Shown: positions 24,161-36,740 of the stretch, piece by piece
Layout: each line of letters opens with the position of its first letter
Numbering within the stretch: position 1 is the first letter of the stretch
Assembly: GCA_009823505.1 (NCBI GenBank)
Contig: VZQC01004693.1
Coordinates: forward strand, 4,261,861 to 4,325,860
DNA: 64,000 bases
Origin: Rhizomys pruinosus
Taxonomy: Eukaryota > Chordata > Mammalia > Rodentia > Spalacidae
Reading direction: 5' to 3'
Notes under the pieces: generated by a model
What the model saw: only the letters and a program-made list of their open reading frames with translations
The model's database searches: none
What the model was told of the DNA's origin: nothing
Position numbers and translations under genes: made by a program

Positions 24161-24940
24161 CCTATAGTAGTATTTTTGTATTCATTAAACTGAATATTTT
24201 AATTTTTCAGTCTGGCTAATGGTTCAGATTTAAATGGAACATAACAAGTGGATACTGTGTAAGCTGTTCATTTCTCATTAAGCTTTTGTAACAGTGACAT
24301 AACTTCCCATGTGCCTTGGTTCCCATGGTTCTCATTTGATCCTTAGCTGACAAGCAGAGCTCAGATTCCTTCTAGCTATAATTGACTCAGCTTCATCCTG
24401 AAGTACTCCTGCCTTTCATTTTCCATTTTTTCATTCTTTGGTGACTGGATTAAAAGAATATTTTTTGTTTTCTCATAAAGCAATATGTAGAATTAAGTAA
24501 TATTCAAAAATTTATCAATATGCAGACATGTAAATATGTATAATATGCTTACTTTTATGGTGCTAAAGAATGCTGCTTTATTTCTAATTGGAGGAGTGGA
24601 TCACCTTGAAAACATAATTTATATTATGATGATATTTATGTTCAAGAGATTTTCTTGAAAAATATATAAAGGTATATTTATCATATTAAAACAATTACTC
24701 TGTGGTTTTCTGATACTGTGACTCATCTAGAAACCATCCTATAAATATAAATTTTCATGCTGTTAGTATGTATGAAAGTTCTGAATATACATAATTCTAA
24801 CCACATGGTTTAGAGGCTTGTATGTATACAAACCTTGTTCCACCTAAATTTTTATTTTATTTTATTTCAGCTCTCCAAGAAGTAATTAGTAAAAAAAAAA
24901 AAAATGTTAACATTGTAATTCACTGTTGTGTGACTTTTCC
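24161..24940. other. Single-copy AT-rich DNA
   Basis: No gene recognised. Confidence 0.4.
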
Positions 24941-24944
24941 TGGG

Positions 24945-25445
24945 GAGATATAAGCAAATGTCTACTCACCCCAGATAGGGAACCAAAAGGTAGACCTAAG
25001 TAAGAACTCCACACAGTTAATCTTGGCAAAGAAATGTGTTTATTGGGATTGCTTACAGGTGTATAGATAAGTTACTTAAAGGAGCACAGATCACTCAAAG
25101 GTAGTTAGTTGCATTCCCCAAAATCGCATGCCAGCATAGGTGACAACTCACAAAAGCTGCATAATTGGAGCTCCCCACTGACCTATAGGCAGCTCATTGG
25201 TTATATAACCTTTGGGTAGGTTCATTGTAAATCTTGTAAATTTCAGGAACTTCCTAAGACTTGTGAGTTCTTTACTTCTGGAGTCTTGCAGATTTTACTT
25301 CCTGAGTCTTAATGGATCTCTCTCAAAGATGGGGTGTTTCAATTCAGAGGACATTACTACACAATGTTATGTTAATAGTCTCTGTCAACTTATATTATTA
25401 GCATTAGAATCACAGATCTTATTACATGAGTCGTTCTGGTAGCAC
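24945..25445 (-). mobile_element. MaLR (ORR1-like) LTR, antisense
   Basis: aactccacacagttaatcttggcaaagaaatgtgtttattggg, cttacaggtgtatagataagttac and ggtgacaactcacaaaagctg match the antisense ORR1 LTR pattern as I know it. Boundaries are approximate. Confidence 0.65.
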
Positions 25446-26260
25446 TGACCACATGATTTGGAGCAGCATTTATGGACTTAACTTCTGCACAGTCCCCTAG
25501 GCCACACGCACTGTGACCCGCAGTGAGGGAGCTACAGGGATACACTTTCTATATCCACTGGTGATGTTCGACATTGCTTTTATCCTCCTTTAGACCTTTG
25601 TTCTGCTGGCAAGAATGCCCTTTGATGGTTTGTCCGTCTCTTGGTTGCGTATTCTTTTCTTGCAAAAGAAGCCCCAGACAATACCTCTTGCAAGCATTCT
25701 TTTTCCAACGAATGCGAAGAGTCAGGAGATTTAAAATGATGCCACATTTTTCCAGCTTATTCCTGCTGATGATTTTAGTCAATCTAAAACATGATACTAA
25801 AGTCTTGCATGTAAGTAATTTTCATCTCTATGGTGCTAGAAATAAAATGAAATGATAACCAACAGACATATATCAGTTCTAATATCAAAGACAAGTGTTT
25901 AAAATTTTAGATTACGAGTCATCTAGTTTTCTTATTCACTGTTTTACTTCTTGCCCTGACATTTTCTTAAACAACATTTCACAAGGCCCCCTGACTTTCT
26001 CAGCTGCTTATTATAATTAAACACTCTGAAGTATATGATGCAACACATTCTAGATTGAAAGCTCCTTCACTCTGTCTTTTCTACTAACCTCTGATCTGTC
26101 TCAACTCCATGAATGACAGGAAAGAGAAAGGAAAGCTGTAGGGCTGAATACGACCTTCAATGAAACAGTTGTGCTGTCTACTCTTAAGGTCAGGGGGCAA
26201 CAGAGAATATAACTATCCTACTTCTTGGTTTTGTTACCAAAGCTGAAGTGTCCCTTCACT
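25446..26260. other. Single-copy DNA
   Basis: Opposed open frames at 25549-25855 lie here but have no recognised protein features. Confidence 0.4.
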
Positions 26261-26274
26261 CAATAATCTACTTT

Positions 26275-26524
26275 TTTTTACTTATTTATTTATTTATTTA
26301 TTTATTTATTTGTATGAATGTACTGTCTGCATGTAGGTCTGTGCACCCGTGTCGTGCGATGTCTCGGTCAGAAGATGGTCTCGGATTCCCCTGGAACTGG
26401 AGTTCTCCTGGAATTGGAGTTACAGACGGTTCTCAGCCACCATGTGGGTGCTGGGGACTGAACCAGGGTCCTCTGTAAGAGCAGTCGGTGGGTGCTCTTA
26501 ACCTCTAGGCCATCTCTCCAGCCA
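26275..26524 (-). mobile_element. B2-type SINE, antisense, double-unit subtype
   Basis: A (TTTA)n tail, gtgcacccgtgtcgtgc, the duplicated ggagtt block, and the head ggccatctctccagcc. The ataatctactttt duplication is on both sides (about 26261-26273 and 26527-26539). Confidence 0.9.
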
Positions 26525-26619
26525 CCATAATCTACTTTTATACATAAACTGATTCTTTATCTTTCTGTCACCATAGATAACAATACACCTTAAGGGAGAA
26601 TGGTCAAGAATGCCCTGGA

Positions 26620-26833
26620 GCTGGAGAGATAGTTCAGTGGTTAAGAGCATTTGCCTCTCGTGCAGAGGATCCGGGGGTTTGGTTCCCAGCGCCCATATGG
26701 TGTGGCTCACAATTGCCTGGAACTCCAGTTACAGGTGATCGAATGCCCTTCTCTGGCCTCTATGGATACTTGTACACACACAGTACACAGACAAGCAAGA
26801 ACACATATTTACACATAAATAAAAATAAACATT
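26620..26833 (+). mobile_element. B2/B3-type SINE, diverged
   Basis: gctggagagatagttcagtggttaagagc and gatccgggggtttggttcccagc, with an (aataaa) tail. It abuts the B1 that follows. Confidence 0.8.
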
Positions 26834-26834
26834 T

Positions 26835-26968
26835 AGGCCGGGAGTGGTGGTGCATGCCTTTAATCCTAACACTTGGGAGGCAGAGGCAGGTGAGTTCAAG
26901 GCCAGCCTGCTCTACATAGCAAGTTCCAGGACACCCAGAGCTGCAGGGAGACCCTGTCTCAAAAAGAC
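26835..26968 (+). mobile_element. B1 SINE with small internal deletion
   Basis: ggccgggagtggtggtgc to gagaccctgtctc. The gatctttgtgag segment after the first purine block is missing. Confidence 0.88.
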
Positions 26969-29240
26969 CAAAAAAATTTCAAAGAGAGTGCCATTCTTTA
27001 TGGTCTGCCTTATTTTTGATTATTTATTATTAATTTAAAATTTTTCATCCTAATCAATCTACTGCATTTCAGTCATTATTCATTATATGACATTCTTGGT
27101 AGCTGCTTATGAGCTATAAAATATATAATACACATTCTTAACCTTCAGATTTGTTTGTATAATACCCTTCACCTAAAGTCTAGAAACTTACACCTCCCTG
27201 CATCTCAGCTCATTCTTTATGCTGTACTTGTCTATAAGTATTATATTCCATATGCAAAGTATATAATACAAGATAATGTGACCTTTTTGCTTAAACAGTC
27301 TTCTGTATTTTAAAGAAATAAATATATTAAAAATCTTCATATTTTCATGCATTATCCTAAAAAAAAAAAAAAGAATGCCCTGTAGGAAAGTAATAAGGAA
27401 TATCTCAGAGCAAATAATTGGGAATTGCCTAGAAATAAAATGGGATCATCTGCAGTCATTCTAACTCCTATACACTGGGATGGGGGAGAAATTGCATGGT
27501 TGAAGAATAGGGAGATAGAGGAGGCTTCGTGTGTTGTGTGTGATGGGCTGACTGGGTGTGCAGTCTTCCTTTCTCTAGCCAAGAAACGGGTCCACAAAGT
27601 GTCTGTCTAATGACACAGAAGGACACTAAAATCAGAAGCTTTACTGAGATAAGCTGGAAGAATTGTTATGATTCATCAAACTCTAAAGATTTGGAAGTTT
27701 AGATTCATACAAACCAGTGGTTAGTTTTAAGGAAAACTAGCCCAAAAGAAAGCTCACAAATGAATAATCAAGGTAAAAACCTAACTTTAACCTTTAAAAA
27801 AAAAAAACAGATTCACCACTCAAATTATACTCTATGCAACTGAGCTCACATCAGCCAAACTGAGATTGAATTTAATGGAGAAAATGAAAACCAAAGAAAT
27901 GAATAAACATAAGCAGATAAGTGTCTCTGCCTTTGACACATAAGAAGCCAGGCTTATGACTGTTTCTGGAGACTACTAAATCTTAAGTTGATTTAGAAAG
28001 TAGAACTTAATACAAGTATCTATTGAAACTTAAGAGAAAACAAATAATATTCATATAGTAAGTGTTTTAGAGCTATTAAAATTGTCTAATTTGTATTAAT
28101 GACTTTTACTAATTAATTTATTTATTGTTTCTGGGAACTGTTCTTGACAATGGACCATGGAAACATTTCTTAAGTAAAGCTTATATTTCAGAAAGAGGAT
28201 TCCACATAGAGAAATAAAATGATTTGTATATGCAATATGTACTACTAACGAACCTAAACATATTAACATAATAGAATATATCATTTCTCAGGGTAAAGTG
28301 AAGACTTTGAGAAACCAACTTTTGTGGTAAGACCTGAATGAAAAGAGAGTGTCAGTAATTTGAAAATTATTCTGAACAGTAGAAAGTGAACATCTTATCC
28401 TGGTATGAACTTGAGTGATAAATGGAATTCTGGGGAAATTGTCAGGAACGTTAGCATCTGGTTATGTGGGAGTTGTATTGAATTTAGTTCTGGATTTGTG
28501 CTTTAGCAGGATATGAAATTATATGATTTATGTTTCCAAAGCTTACTCTGTCTACATAAAGAATCTTTGTATTAATATTTAGGGGGAATTTACTTGTCTA
28601 TCTGGCTTCAGAGGAAGAGGGGCTCTAGGTATGGTTTAGTTGGGGATTTGCTCTATTCCTCTGAGAGTCTGACAGCTTCACTTTCTAGTGCGTAGCTTCA
28701 TTTACACGCAGGCTTTGTGCCATGGCCACCAGACTACACACCACCTCATCATGTTCCCTCCTTCATGTACAATAGGAGACAATACAACATTTTTCATTCA
28801 TCATTTGATGAATGTCCTAAGGTTTACATGAATTGAATCACCTTGAACCATTCTGGCTGGTTCAATGTCTACAGACAGCTAGAGCTGAATGTCTTGGTAT
28901 TGGTCCACTGAATTGATTACTGCTAAAATGGAGCCTTGGCAGTCCATACAGGTTCCAGTCACCAGGGTCTTCCCGGAAAACAGGGATGGGGTCAATCCCA
29001 TACAAACCAAACAGCTGCCACAATACAAAGAAGTGACTGGAGGCTGTCAAAGCAATCGCTATGTCTACTGTGGGGGTTGGGTGGGGAGGGGCAAAATCAA
29101 AATACTTCTGACACAGCTGCCCTTGAAAGAGGTAAGAACAACTTGATCTAAGATGGTGGCAGTGAGGTAGAAAGAGACAATGCGTTATGAGGGAAGAAGA
29201 CTTTTATAGCTGAGTTAGACTAGAAGTTTGTTATTCCTTT
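26969..29240. other. Long single-copy stretch
   Basis: 2.2 kb without a clear SINE or L1. At 28860-29150 both strands keep short open frames in less AT-rich DNA, but no family was recognised. It could be an old processed copy or unique DNA. Confidence 0.4.
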
Positions 29241-29257
29241 AAAAATTACAACAGATT

Positions 29258-29475
29258 CAGGGTTGGAGATATGGCCTAGCTGTTAAGAGTGCCGACTGCT
29301 CTTGCAGAGGACCTGGGTTCGATCCCCAGCACCCACATGGCGGCTGAGAACTGTCTTTGGCTCCAGTTCCAGGGGAATCCGACACCCTCTTCTGACCTCT
29401 GTAGCCTTGCACGACACGGGTGCACAAACCTGCATGCAGACAGTACATTCATACACATAAAAAGTAATAAAATAG
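29258..29475 (+). mobile_element. B2-type SINE, single-unit subtype (first of tandem pair)
   Basis: gggttggagatatggcctagc through aaaaagtaataaaata. It has only one ctccagttccagggg unit. Together with the next copy it sits between aaattacaacagatt (29243-29257) and aaattacagcagatt (29741-29755). Confidence 0.9.
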
Positions 29476-29740
29476 GGCTGGAGAGATAGCTTAGCGGTTA
29501 AAACCACCGACTGCTCTTGCAGAGGACCCGGGTTCGATCCCCAGCACCCACATGGTGGCTGAGAACCGTCTGTAACTCTAATTCCGGGAGAACTCCAGTT
29601 CCAAGGGAATCTGAGACTCTCTTCTGACCTCCGAGGCATTGCATGACATGGGTGCACAAACCTACATGCAGACAGTACATTGATACACATAAAAATAAAT
29701 AAAATTAAAAAAAATAATAATAATAAAATAAAACTAAAAA
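29476..29740 (+). mobile_element. B2-type SINE, double-unit subtype (second of tandem pair)
   Basis: Head-to-tail after the first copy, with the double aactcta/aactccag block and an A-rich tail. It lies inside the same outer target duplication, so it probably inserted into the tail of the first. Confidence 0.9.
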
Positions 29741-30174
29741 AAATTACAGCAGATTAGAAAAAACTGCCTGTTTCCCTGTTGTACCCTGACTCCACACACA
29801 ATAGTGATCAGGGGACCAGTATGAATGGCAGGCTCAGCCCCCAGCTAATGTACACCAGAGAATGGGCTGCTCCACTTCTCAATGCAAAGCCTTTCCAGAA
29901 AGTGTCAAAGCAGCATGTCAAAGGAAACACGGAAACAGCAATGACTGGCACTTGCCATTTTTAAAGTAAGAGAGAAAAAAGCGCATATATGTAGTCCCTA
30001 GAAGTTCTTGACCACGCAGCTTCAAGTTAAGCATCTCTCACAGAACTCAGATTATTTTCCTCATGACGTGAGTCTCTCTCAGGCAAAAACTCCTCTCATC
30101 TTCCTCTCTAGACTTTTTTCACTGTGCTACTATGAATTTGATGCCTGAGTAAATGAACTTACATTTCATATGAC

Positions 30175-30275
30175 AAATTCTGTGTTGGAGTTTACATATA
30201 TTGCCTCATTAATTTCAATAGCACTTTGATAAGATTAGTATCATTCCCATTTCAAAATGAAGAAATTCAGGTGTG
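30175..30275 (+). repeat. MIR-like relic
   Basis: attgcctcattaatttcaatagc and cattcccatttcaaaatgaagaaattcagg follow the MIR pattern (cccattttacagatgaggaaac). Confidence 0.5.
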
Positions 30276-30774
30276 TGGGCTGGAGATTTTGAATGCAGAG
30301 AACTATAATTTTGGAACATGCTCCACGTCGTTTGCACGCAACTGACACAACACCTAACAAGATAAACAAAACCTAGATTCCATGCAGTATACAAGGTCAG
30401 ATTTGGGCCCCGTTTTCTTTGTTCATATCTGGATTCGAAGTCCTTTCATGTCCCCGTCATGCCCTTCTAGATGAGTCAGGCCCAGATGGAGAAAGGCTGA
30501 GTGCTGCCTAGGTAGATGTGTAGAAAGCATACAGCAGTCCTTTTTCTTGTCTTTGAAGTGTTCCATGGCTTTCCTGGGAGAATTTCTGAGCCCATTCTTC
30601 ATCCCTGCCACCTGTATGTTCATCATAACTGGAGAATCATAGACTCTGGAGAATCACACTCTAAGCCATGTCGGGGAGGGGCACGCACATAGGTATGGGT
30701 GGGAGAAGCAAGTCATTGCAGTAAAAAATGCATTTTGCAGCTCCTTCATAGATATTCATTTCCCCAGTTGATCT

Positions 30775-30885
30775 TTCAGCAAGCCTGAGAGATAAACACA
30801 ACAGATATTTTTATTCCTTCTCTATTTCTGAGCAAACTAAATTGCAGAGAGGTGAAGGGACTGATCCAATACTGTTTGGTGCCAG
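30775..30885 (+). repeat. MIR-like relic
   Basis: ttattccttctctatttctgagcaaac and gcagagaggtgaagggactgatcc resemble the MIR core. Confidence 0.5.
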
Positions 30886-31439
30886 GAGGAATACATTTTA
30901 CCTAAATATATGCAAATATATGCTGCAGGGTGAGACTTCTATGCAAACAAAGAAACTGGGTAATTTGAATTTTTTTTCCTCCTCTAAAATCAGCATAATG
31001 CGCAAGGTGGTTACTTCATGAGCAGCATTTTAGAGAAGAATGAGCATATAAGTGGGATTATAATTACCACAAAACCATCTAAAGATCCCCAGATTTCCCA
31101 TTTGCCAACAGCATTGGAAGAGGCAGCATTTTTATGTGGATGGCTCTGAATGCTAATGCAGTTATTGTTTTCTAGTCCTGTGTACATCCTGAGACCCACC
31201 ACCCTGGCGTGGAGGTGCTGGCGAGGCTGTGTGAGCTGCACACTCCTGCTGTCTTTCAAGAGCAGACTTAAGGTCACGTTATTTTCTACCAGGCTGGCAG
31301 GCTTCTCTTCTCACCCTGCAGGGCCCTACACTGTCATCTGTCAAGAGCTTCCTCCAAATTTCAATGCAGATGAAAATCACTCAGACCATGTGTGACAACA
31401 ATTTGAAAATAATAATATGCGTGAAACAAATGCGAGTTT

Positions 31440-31510
31440 ATTTGCACAAAAAGCATTTATTGAGTGTCCACCATTTTCATACAAGATGCTGGAAGATGGT
31501 TGATTTAAGT
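31440..31510 (+). repeat. Ancient repeat relic
   Basis: aagcatttattgagtgtccaccattttc resembles the tttattgagcacctactatgtgcc motif of old mammalian repeats. Confidence 0.4.
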
Positions 31511-31861
31511 CCATGGATTAAAAAAAATTTTAAATAAAGGTAAATATTCCCCTAAACTTATATACAGGCGACTGTCTGTGCAGACAGATAAATGATATCA
31601 AAAAGTGGAAAATGATAAGTGTATATTTTTCTTAGTTATACTATTAGAAAGCACCTTCAAAAACCTGAATTCTACCTAAGTTCTTTATCTTTTCTTAGCA
31701 CCACCTGTAGTAATATCAGATAAATGCTTAACATTAAATAGAACAAATCAATCTGCTAAAATGACAGTAGAGAACATTTGGATTTATGTCTATACTTGCT
31801 TCATTCACTGCCAGGAAAAATACAGTTAATTTCTTACCAAGTAACAAAAGATGTATTTTTT

Positions 31862-32120
31862 TTGGAGGGGGGCTCTTTTCAAGACAGGGTCTCTCTGTAG
31901 CCCCAGCTGTCCTAGAACACGCTCTATAGACCAGGCTGGCCTTGAACTCACAAAGATCCGCCTACCTCTGCCTCCCGAGTGCTAGGATTAAAGGCATGTG
32001 CCACCACGCCTGACTTAAAGACAGTTCTTAGCCACCATGTCAGTGCTGGGAATCGAACCCAGGTCCTCTGCAAGAGCAATCTGTCTGTGCTCTTAACCAC
32101 TGAGCCATCTCTCCAGCCCC
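31862..32120 (-). mobile_element. Chimeric B2-B1 SINE, antisense, single insertion
   Basis: On the minus strand a B2 head (32120-32015: boxes A and B, stopping after gaactgtctttaa) is fused directly to a full B1 (32014-31862). One target duplication aaaagatgtattttt (31847-31861, 32121-32135) encloses both, so they inserted together. Confidence 0.85.
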
Positions 32121-32135
32121 AAAAGATGTATTTTT

Positions 32136-32637
32136 AAAAGCTGTTATTATGTAGCAAAGTGGAGGAAAATGAAAAACCTTCTTTATCACTTGGTTATTTG
32201 TTAGTATAAATAATATTTAATATATGATGATAGGCCATTTTATCTCTAATATGCTCACATATAATGTTTGTTATAAACCTAAATTAAAATCAAATAGCTA
32301 TGCAAAATATTTCTTTTCAACTACAATTACTATGCTTCAGAAATTGCTTGATGGAAATTTTATTTAATATTTTTGAAAAGGAGAAATTATCAACAATCAA
32401 AATGATTACTTCTTCATTGAAATAGCTGGTTTTCCCCTTCACCATATGGAAAGGATTTCCTTTGTCTCGTGAAGTTTCTCTTCTCCATGACTGACATTTT
32501 CAGCAAAAATCACCAGCTCCCTGGAACATCCTTGTCTAATAAAAGGGACCTTGGGCACATGTTCTCAATTCACTTTATAAGATTCAGAAAACTAAAGAGT
32601 AGACAATTCCAGAATGTGCACCATTCTTTAGAACCTT

Positions 32638-32638
<1 letters not shown>
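32136..32638. other. AT-rich single-copy DNA
   Basis: No gene recognised. The last 200 bp lead into the long A run and could be the 3' end of a retrocopy. Confidence 0.35.

Positions 32639-32711
<73 letters not shown>
32639..32711 (+). repeat. Pure A run of 73 nt
   Basis: Uninterrupted adenines, followed by accaaaacaaataaa. It produces a meaningless poly-lysine frame. Confidence 0.97.
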
Positions 32712-32713
<2 letters not shown>

Positions 32714-32965
32714 AAAACAAATAAAATTGCAATGGACTGTTCTGGATTAAAAAGGATTAAATAAAGACAGACAAATGCAATGTATGAAACTTCATTAGTT
32801 TCAGGATTTTTTAAAATGGCTTAAAACAGTTATGGGGTACTTGGCAAACTCTAAATTCATATTTGCCAATATGGAATTATTAATTTTCATAAGCAAAATA
32901 AATACAGGTGTTATGCTGTTCCTTCAACTTTTGTAGATTCAAACTCTTTATTTATTATTTATTTG

Positions 32966-32966
<1 letters not shown>

Positions 32967-32997
<31 letters not shown>
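32967..32997 (+). repeat. (TG)n microsatellite
   Basis: Uninterrupted TG run at the tail of the adjoining B3. Confidence 0.95.
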
Positions 32998-33000
<3 letters not shown>

Positions 33001-33147
33001 CACATGTGCCACAGCATGGGTGTGTATGTCAGAGGACAATTTGTCAGAGTTCTTTCTCTCCTTCGACCATGTGGTTCCAAGAATTAAATTCATGTCATCA
33101 AGCTTGGTGGCAAGCACCTTTACCTACTGAGCCATCTCACTGGCCCC
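32998..33147 (-). mobile_element. B3-type SINE, antisense
   Basis: gtcagaggacaatttgtcagagttc, gaccatgtggttccaag and caagcacctttacctactgagccatctcac match the antisense B3 order. Confidence 0.8.
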
Positions 33148-34140
33148 TGGATTCAAATTCCTGAAAAGAAGAGTTTGAGAGGAAGGAACAGGTGCAAGAG
33201 ATGAAATGGCTCTACTATGCAGCCACAGTCAGTGTTGATTTCAGTGTTAAATATCCATATTCTGCAAACAGACTAAGTATTGATGTCAAACCTTCATGTT
33301 GCTTACCTCTTACCAGTGACAGCAGTAATGAATACTACATGGGTCAGAATGTATGTTTATTTATCCTTTCCACAAACATCTATTAAATGTCTCCACATTA
33401 GGTGCTGAAGATGTAACAATGAATAAAGGAGACCTATATGTTGATAGATCATACACTTTATCCACACAAGAGTGTGTGTGAGAGTGAAAGGGAATACCCT
33501 GATAACAGTTTAAATTATATACTTTTAGAGTTTATTGGGCAGAAGTTTGTCTTGAACTGGTAGCTCTAATTTATTACACTGGGATTTCTATTCAAGATTT
33601 GAGCAAAAAGTGGTGCGAAGGCCCAGCTGGAAATCCAGTGTTTATATGCAATGGACATAATCAGTGTGCATTGTTTACCACAGTAAACACAGGAGAGGCA
33701 GACTGTTGAGGTTCCTCCAGGTTTTACCTCCAGAGTAGAAAGAGATCATGTGATGGCTTGGGCAAAATAGAAGTTTTTTTTTTCTCCTGAATAATATTAC
33801 AAGATGAAAAGTCCAGGTTGACCAGCAGGCTTATCCTCACTGGGGATAGTAGGGTAGTTTGGAACTTTTCTTTATAATTGTCTAATAACCTCATTTACAA
33901 AGTGTCCATGGTGGCAAGGATGGGAAGCTTGGCATGTACTACCACTCACTAAAGCTGACCTAATTATAGCCATCATAGACTATCCAATCTACCAGCACCA
34001 TTGAGGCTTTCTGGTGTGCTCATCCTACTTCATGGGGATAGATCGATTATACTAAACCATTTTCACCAAGAAGGGTTAGAGTTTTGTCTATACTAGAATG
34101 GAAACTTACTTTGGCTATTGATTTGCCTTTCCCGCAAGCA
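33148..34140. other. Single-copy DNA
   Basis: Includes an ancient relic near 33365-33440 (caaacatctattaaatgtctccacattaggtgc). No gene recognised. Confidence 0.4.
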
Positions 34141-34144
34141 ATGA

Positions 34145-34800
34145 TTATGCCATAACTATATATGTTTATTGCAGCTCTCTTCACAATAACAAAGAGCTGG
34201 AACCAACCCATATGCCCCTCAACAGACGAGTGGATGAAAAAAATGTGGTACATCTACACAATGGAGTACTATTCAGCAGTAAAGAAGGATGGCATTATGA
34301 ACTTTGCAGGTAAATGGATGGAGCTCAAAGCCATTATGCTGAGGTGACACAGTCCCAGAAAGACAAATGGAGAATGGTTTCCCTCATTTGTGCATGCTAA
34401 CACCAAATCCCCTAGATGAAAGGCAAGCTGAATGACAGTATGGTTATATTTTTGTTTATCTGAAAGCAACTATGTTGTTATAATGTGAATCTCTCAATGG
34501 GCTCTAGAATCCACCCACCAACTATTTTCAGACTCTGTAATTACTGTATATGGGTGGAGAGTAAGTATCCATATTTTAGAATAATATGAAATTAACAGAG
34601 GAAAATGTGAATTCCTAAGCATAAAAAACAGACTGAGAGAAAGATGCAGGACAGTTATGGAAGAATGCATGATCTGGGATGGGATGGGGTGGGGAGGGGG
34701 GAAGGGATAGGGGAATATGTCTGAACTGAATTGAAAAATGATGCATGAAATACATAAAATATCAATAAAAAATGTAAAAAAGAATAAAACAAAACTCACA
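34145..34800 (+). mobile_element. L1 ORF2 end and 3'UTR
   Basis: tattgcagctctcttcacaataac, caacagacgagtggatgaaaaaaatg and gcattatgaactttgcagg are ORF2 C-terminal text. The 3'UTR carries a G-rich purine run (34678-34712) and ends caataaaaaatg. Confidence 0.9.
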
Positions 34801-36735
34801 CCCCAAATCAAAAAAATATCTTACTCACCATCATCATAGTCTTAAACAGAATTACCTCTGCTAAAGGAATGTGTTCACATTTTAAAAGGTACAAGAATGG
34901 TCCCATGCCATGTGATTACCTGGTTCTACCCTGTCGTCCACCAACCCAAAGCATGGAGTGTCTTTGAAACTGTCATGGTACCAGCCAGTCGGCAATCTTT
35001 GTAGGGCCAGCCAAGGTAAAATGCTCAATGTACTCTGAGCCTGTACCCAATACATGGTGCTTTTTCTCTGATGTTCACAGGGCTGGGAATGAAGGAATGG
35101 AAATCAGAGCAGCACCTCTCACCATTACAGTTACAGGAGAAGTCTTGCTTCCTATGAGTTTATGTTCTGCTAGCCTACATGTCTAGTTCTAAAGGGAGAA
35201 ATGCATCCACTAGGGACACAACGGTGGTTCCACCAAACTAATATTAAAACCACTCACACACCACTTTATCTTCCTTGTGACTCTGAATCAACTGGTCATG
35301 AAGGAAGTAACAGTGCTTGGTGAGGTAACAGATCCTGACTACCAAGGGAAACTAGAGGAGATTAAAATAGAGGTAAAAAAAAGTATGTCTTTCTGAATAC
35401 AGGAGATCCTTCCAACGTTACTTACTGCCACCCACCCTATAATTAAAGTCAATGGAAAACTTCAACAACCCATTCAGGGCAGGAAAGGGAACAGGAATGA
35501 AGGTTTGACTTACTTCACCAGGAAAAGAACCACAATCAGCTAAAGTTCTTGCTGACACCAAACAGATTACAAAATACAGGTGGAAGAGTTATACATACCA
35601 GCAGGGATCAGTTACAGAAATAAATATTGGACTTACCACAAGTATTTATTCTTTATTGTTCATGAATACACTTATGTATACATACAAGTAGAACAAACAA
35701 GGGAGAATGACAATTCCTCACTCTCTTTCTGAAGCAGGGCATTCACCTAGACATCATAACTACAGGTTCTTTTTCTCAGGACTCTGACTAGGAAGTCACA
35801 TTTTGAGGCTCAAAGCCTGGACTAAATCAAGTAGTAAAATAAAGAAGGGTTCTAGAGACGCCAGAGATCTTTGTTGTAACAGTGAAAAGGGACAGAATTA
35901 CTTGTAATTCAAGCACAATTTAAGACCCCAGAGGTTGGCAGAATCAGAGGGATAAGCAGTTCTCAGTACAGCCTGGAACCTGTGTGTCTGATAGGTACAT
36001 GGAGTCAAGGGGAAGATGATTAAAAGACACTGAGGAAATTATCATTAATCATTTTAATGGGGGTGTTGCCTTAATTAGGCTTGTTTTAATGTCATAAACT
36101 AAAATAAAAAATATATTTAAAACTGTAATAGAGCCTATTTACCAATTATCAAAGTTTATCTTAACCCATATAATCAACAAAAAGCACCTTCACGGGTCAT
36201 CAAACTCCTATGGATAAGAATTTAGGGAATCTACACGCTGTGCACTGAACATCCGAGTCAGCCTCTTAGTTGTCACTGCCATCAAGTGGTCACCACTGAG
36301 GACTGCATTTAGTAGCCACTGCCAATGAGGTACTAGGCTTCTCTAGATCCTGCTCTCTCACAAGCTTGGAAGGTGCACTAATGCTCTACCGTAATTTCTG
36401 TATAACAGCACCCCAGCCAAGTGCGCAATCTGTCCGTTCATGAGATATTCTACAATAGATGGCTTGGTAAATGATCTACTCTGACATGTTTACAATTTCC
36501 AGCTTGACAATTTAGGAAAAGGTTATTTTCAGAATAACTACACACTCAGGAAAAGAGAAGACACTGGAGGCATAAAGAGTGAGGCTATTCGCCGATGCCA
36601 TCTCTACAGACATGGTCTTCACACCCTTGCTAATGCTCACTGCCAACAACCTTTTTAATGGGAAGCACATGCTAGCCCAAGTCTTCGCCTCTTTCTTATA
36701 TAATGGAACTATTTTTACTTAATATAGAAAAATAG
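34801..36735. other. Long single-copy stretch
   Basis: 1.9 kb without a recognised repeat. The AT-rich 36050-36180 block could be a conserved element, but I cannot show it. No gene model. Confidence 0.45.
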
Positions 36736-36740
36736 CATTT

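Larger units (their letters stand above)
29756..31845. other. Single-copy DNA with ancient relics
   Basis: No young repeats in 2.1 kb. It contains MIR-like relics (see 30180, 30775, 31440). The sequence at 30420-31400 is less AT-rich and repeat-poor and may be conserved noncoding DNA. No gene model was found. Confidence 0.4.

Noticed and set aside
26620..26968. Adjacent B2 and B1 as a second chimeric SINE
   Set aside because: The B2 has its own tail and no common target duplication encloses both, so two separate insertions are more likely.
28862..29151. Opposed open frames on both strands
   Set aside because: A short protein-like minus-strand frame was considered, but no family, splice sites or polyA signal could be matched.
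29283..29690. Open frame of 135 codons on the minus strand
   Set aside because: It is the antisense of two tandem B2 SINEs. The same peptide pattern recurs at each B2 in the window (for example 1327, 2409, 38758, 42676, 49530, 51269), so it is a repeat shadow.
32469..32750. Open frame containing a long lysine run
   Set aside because: The lysines are the translation of the 73-nt A run.
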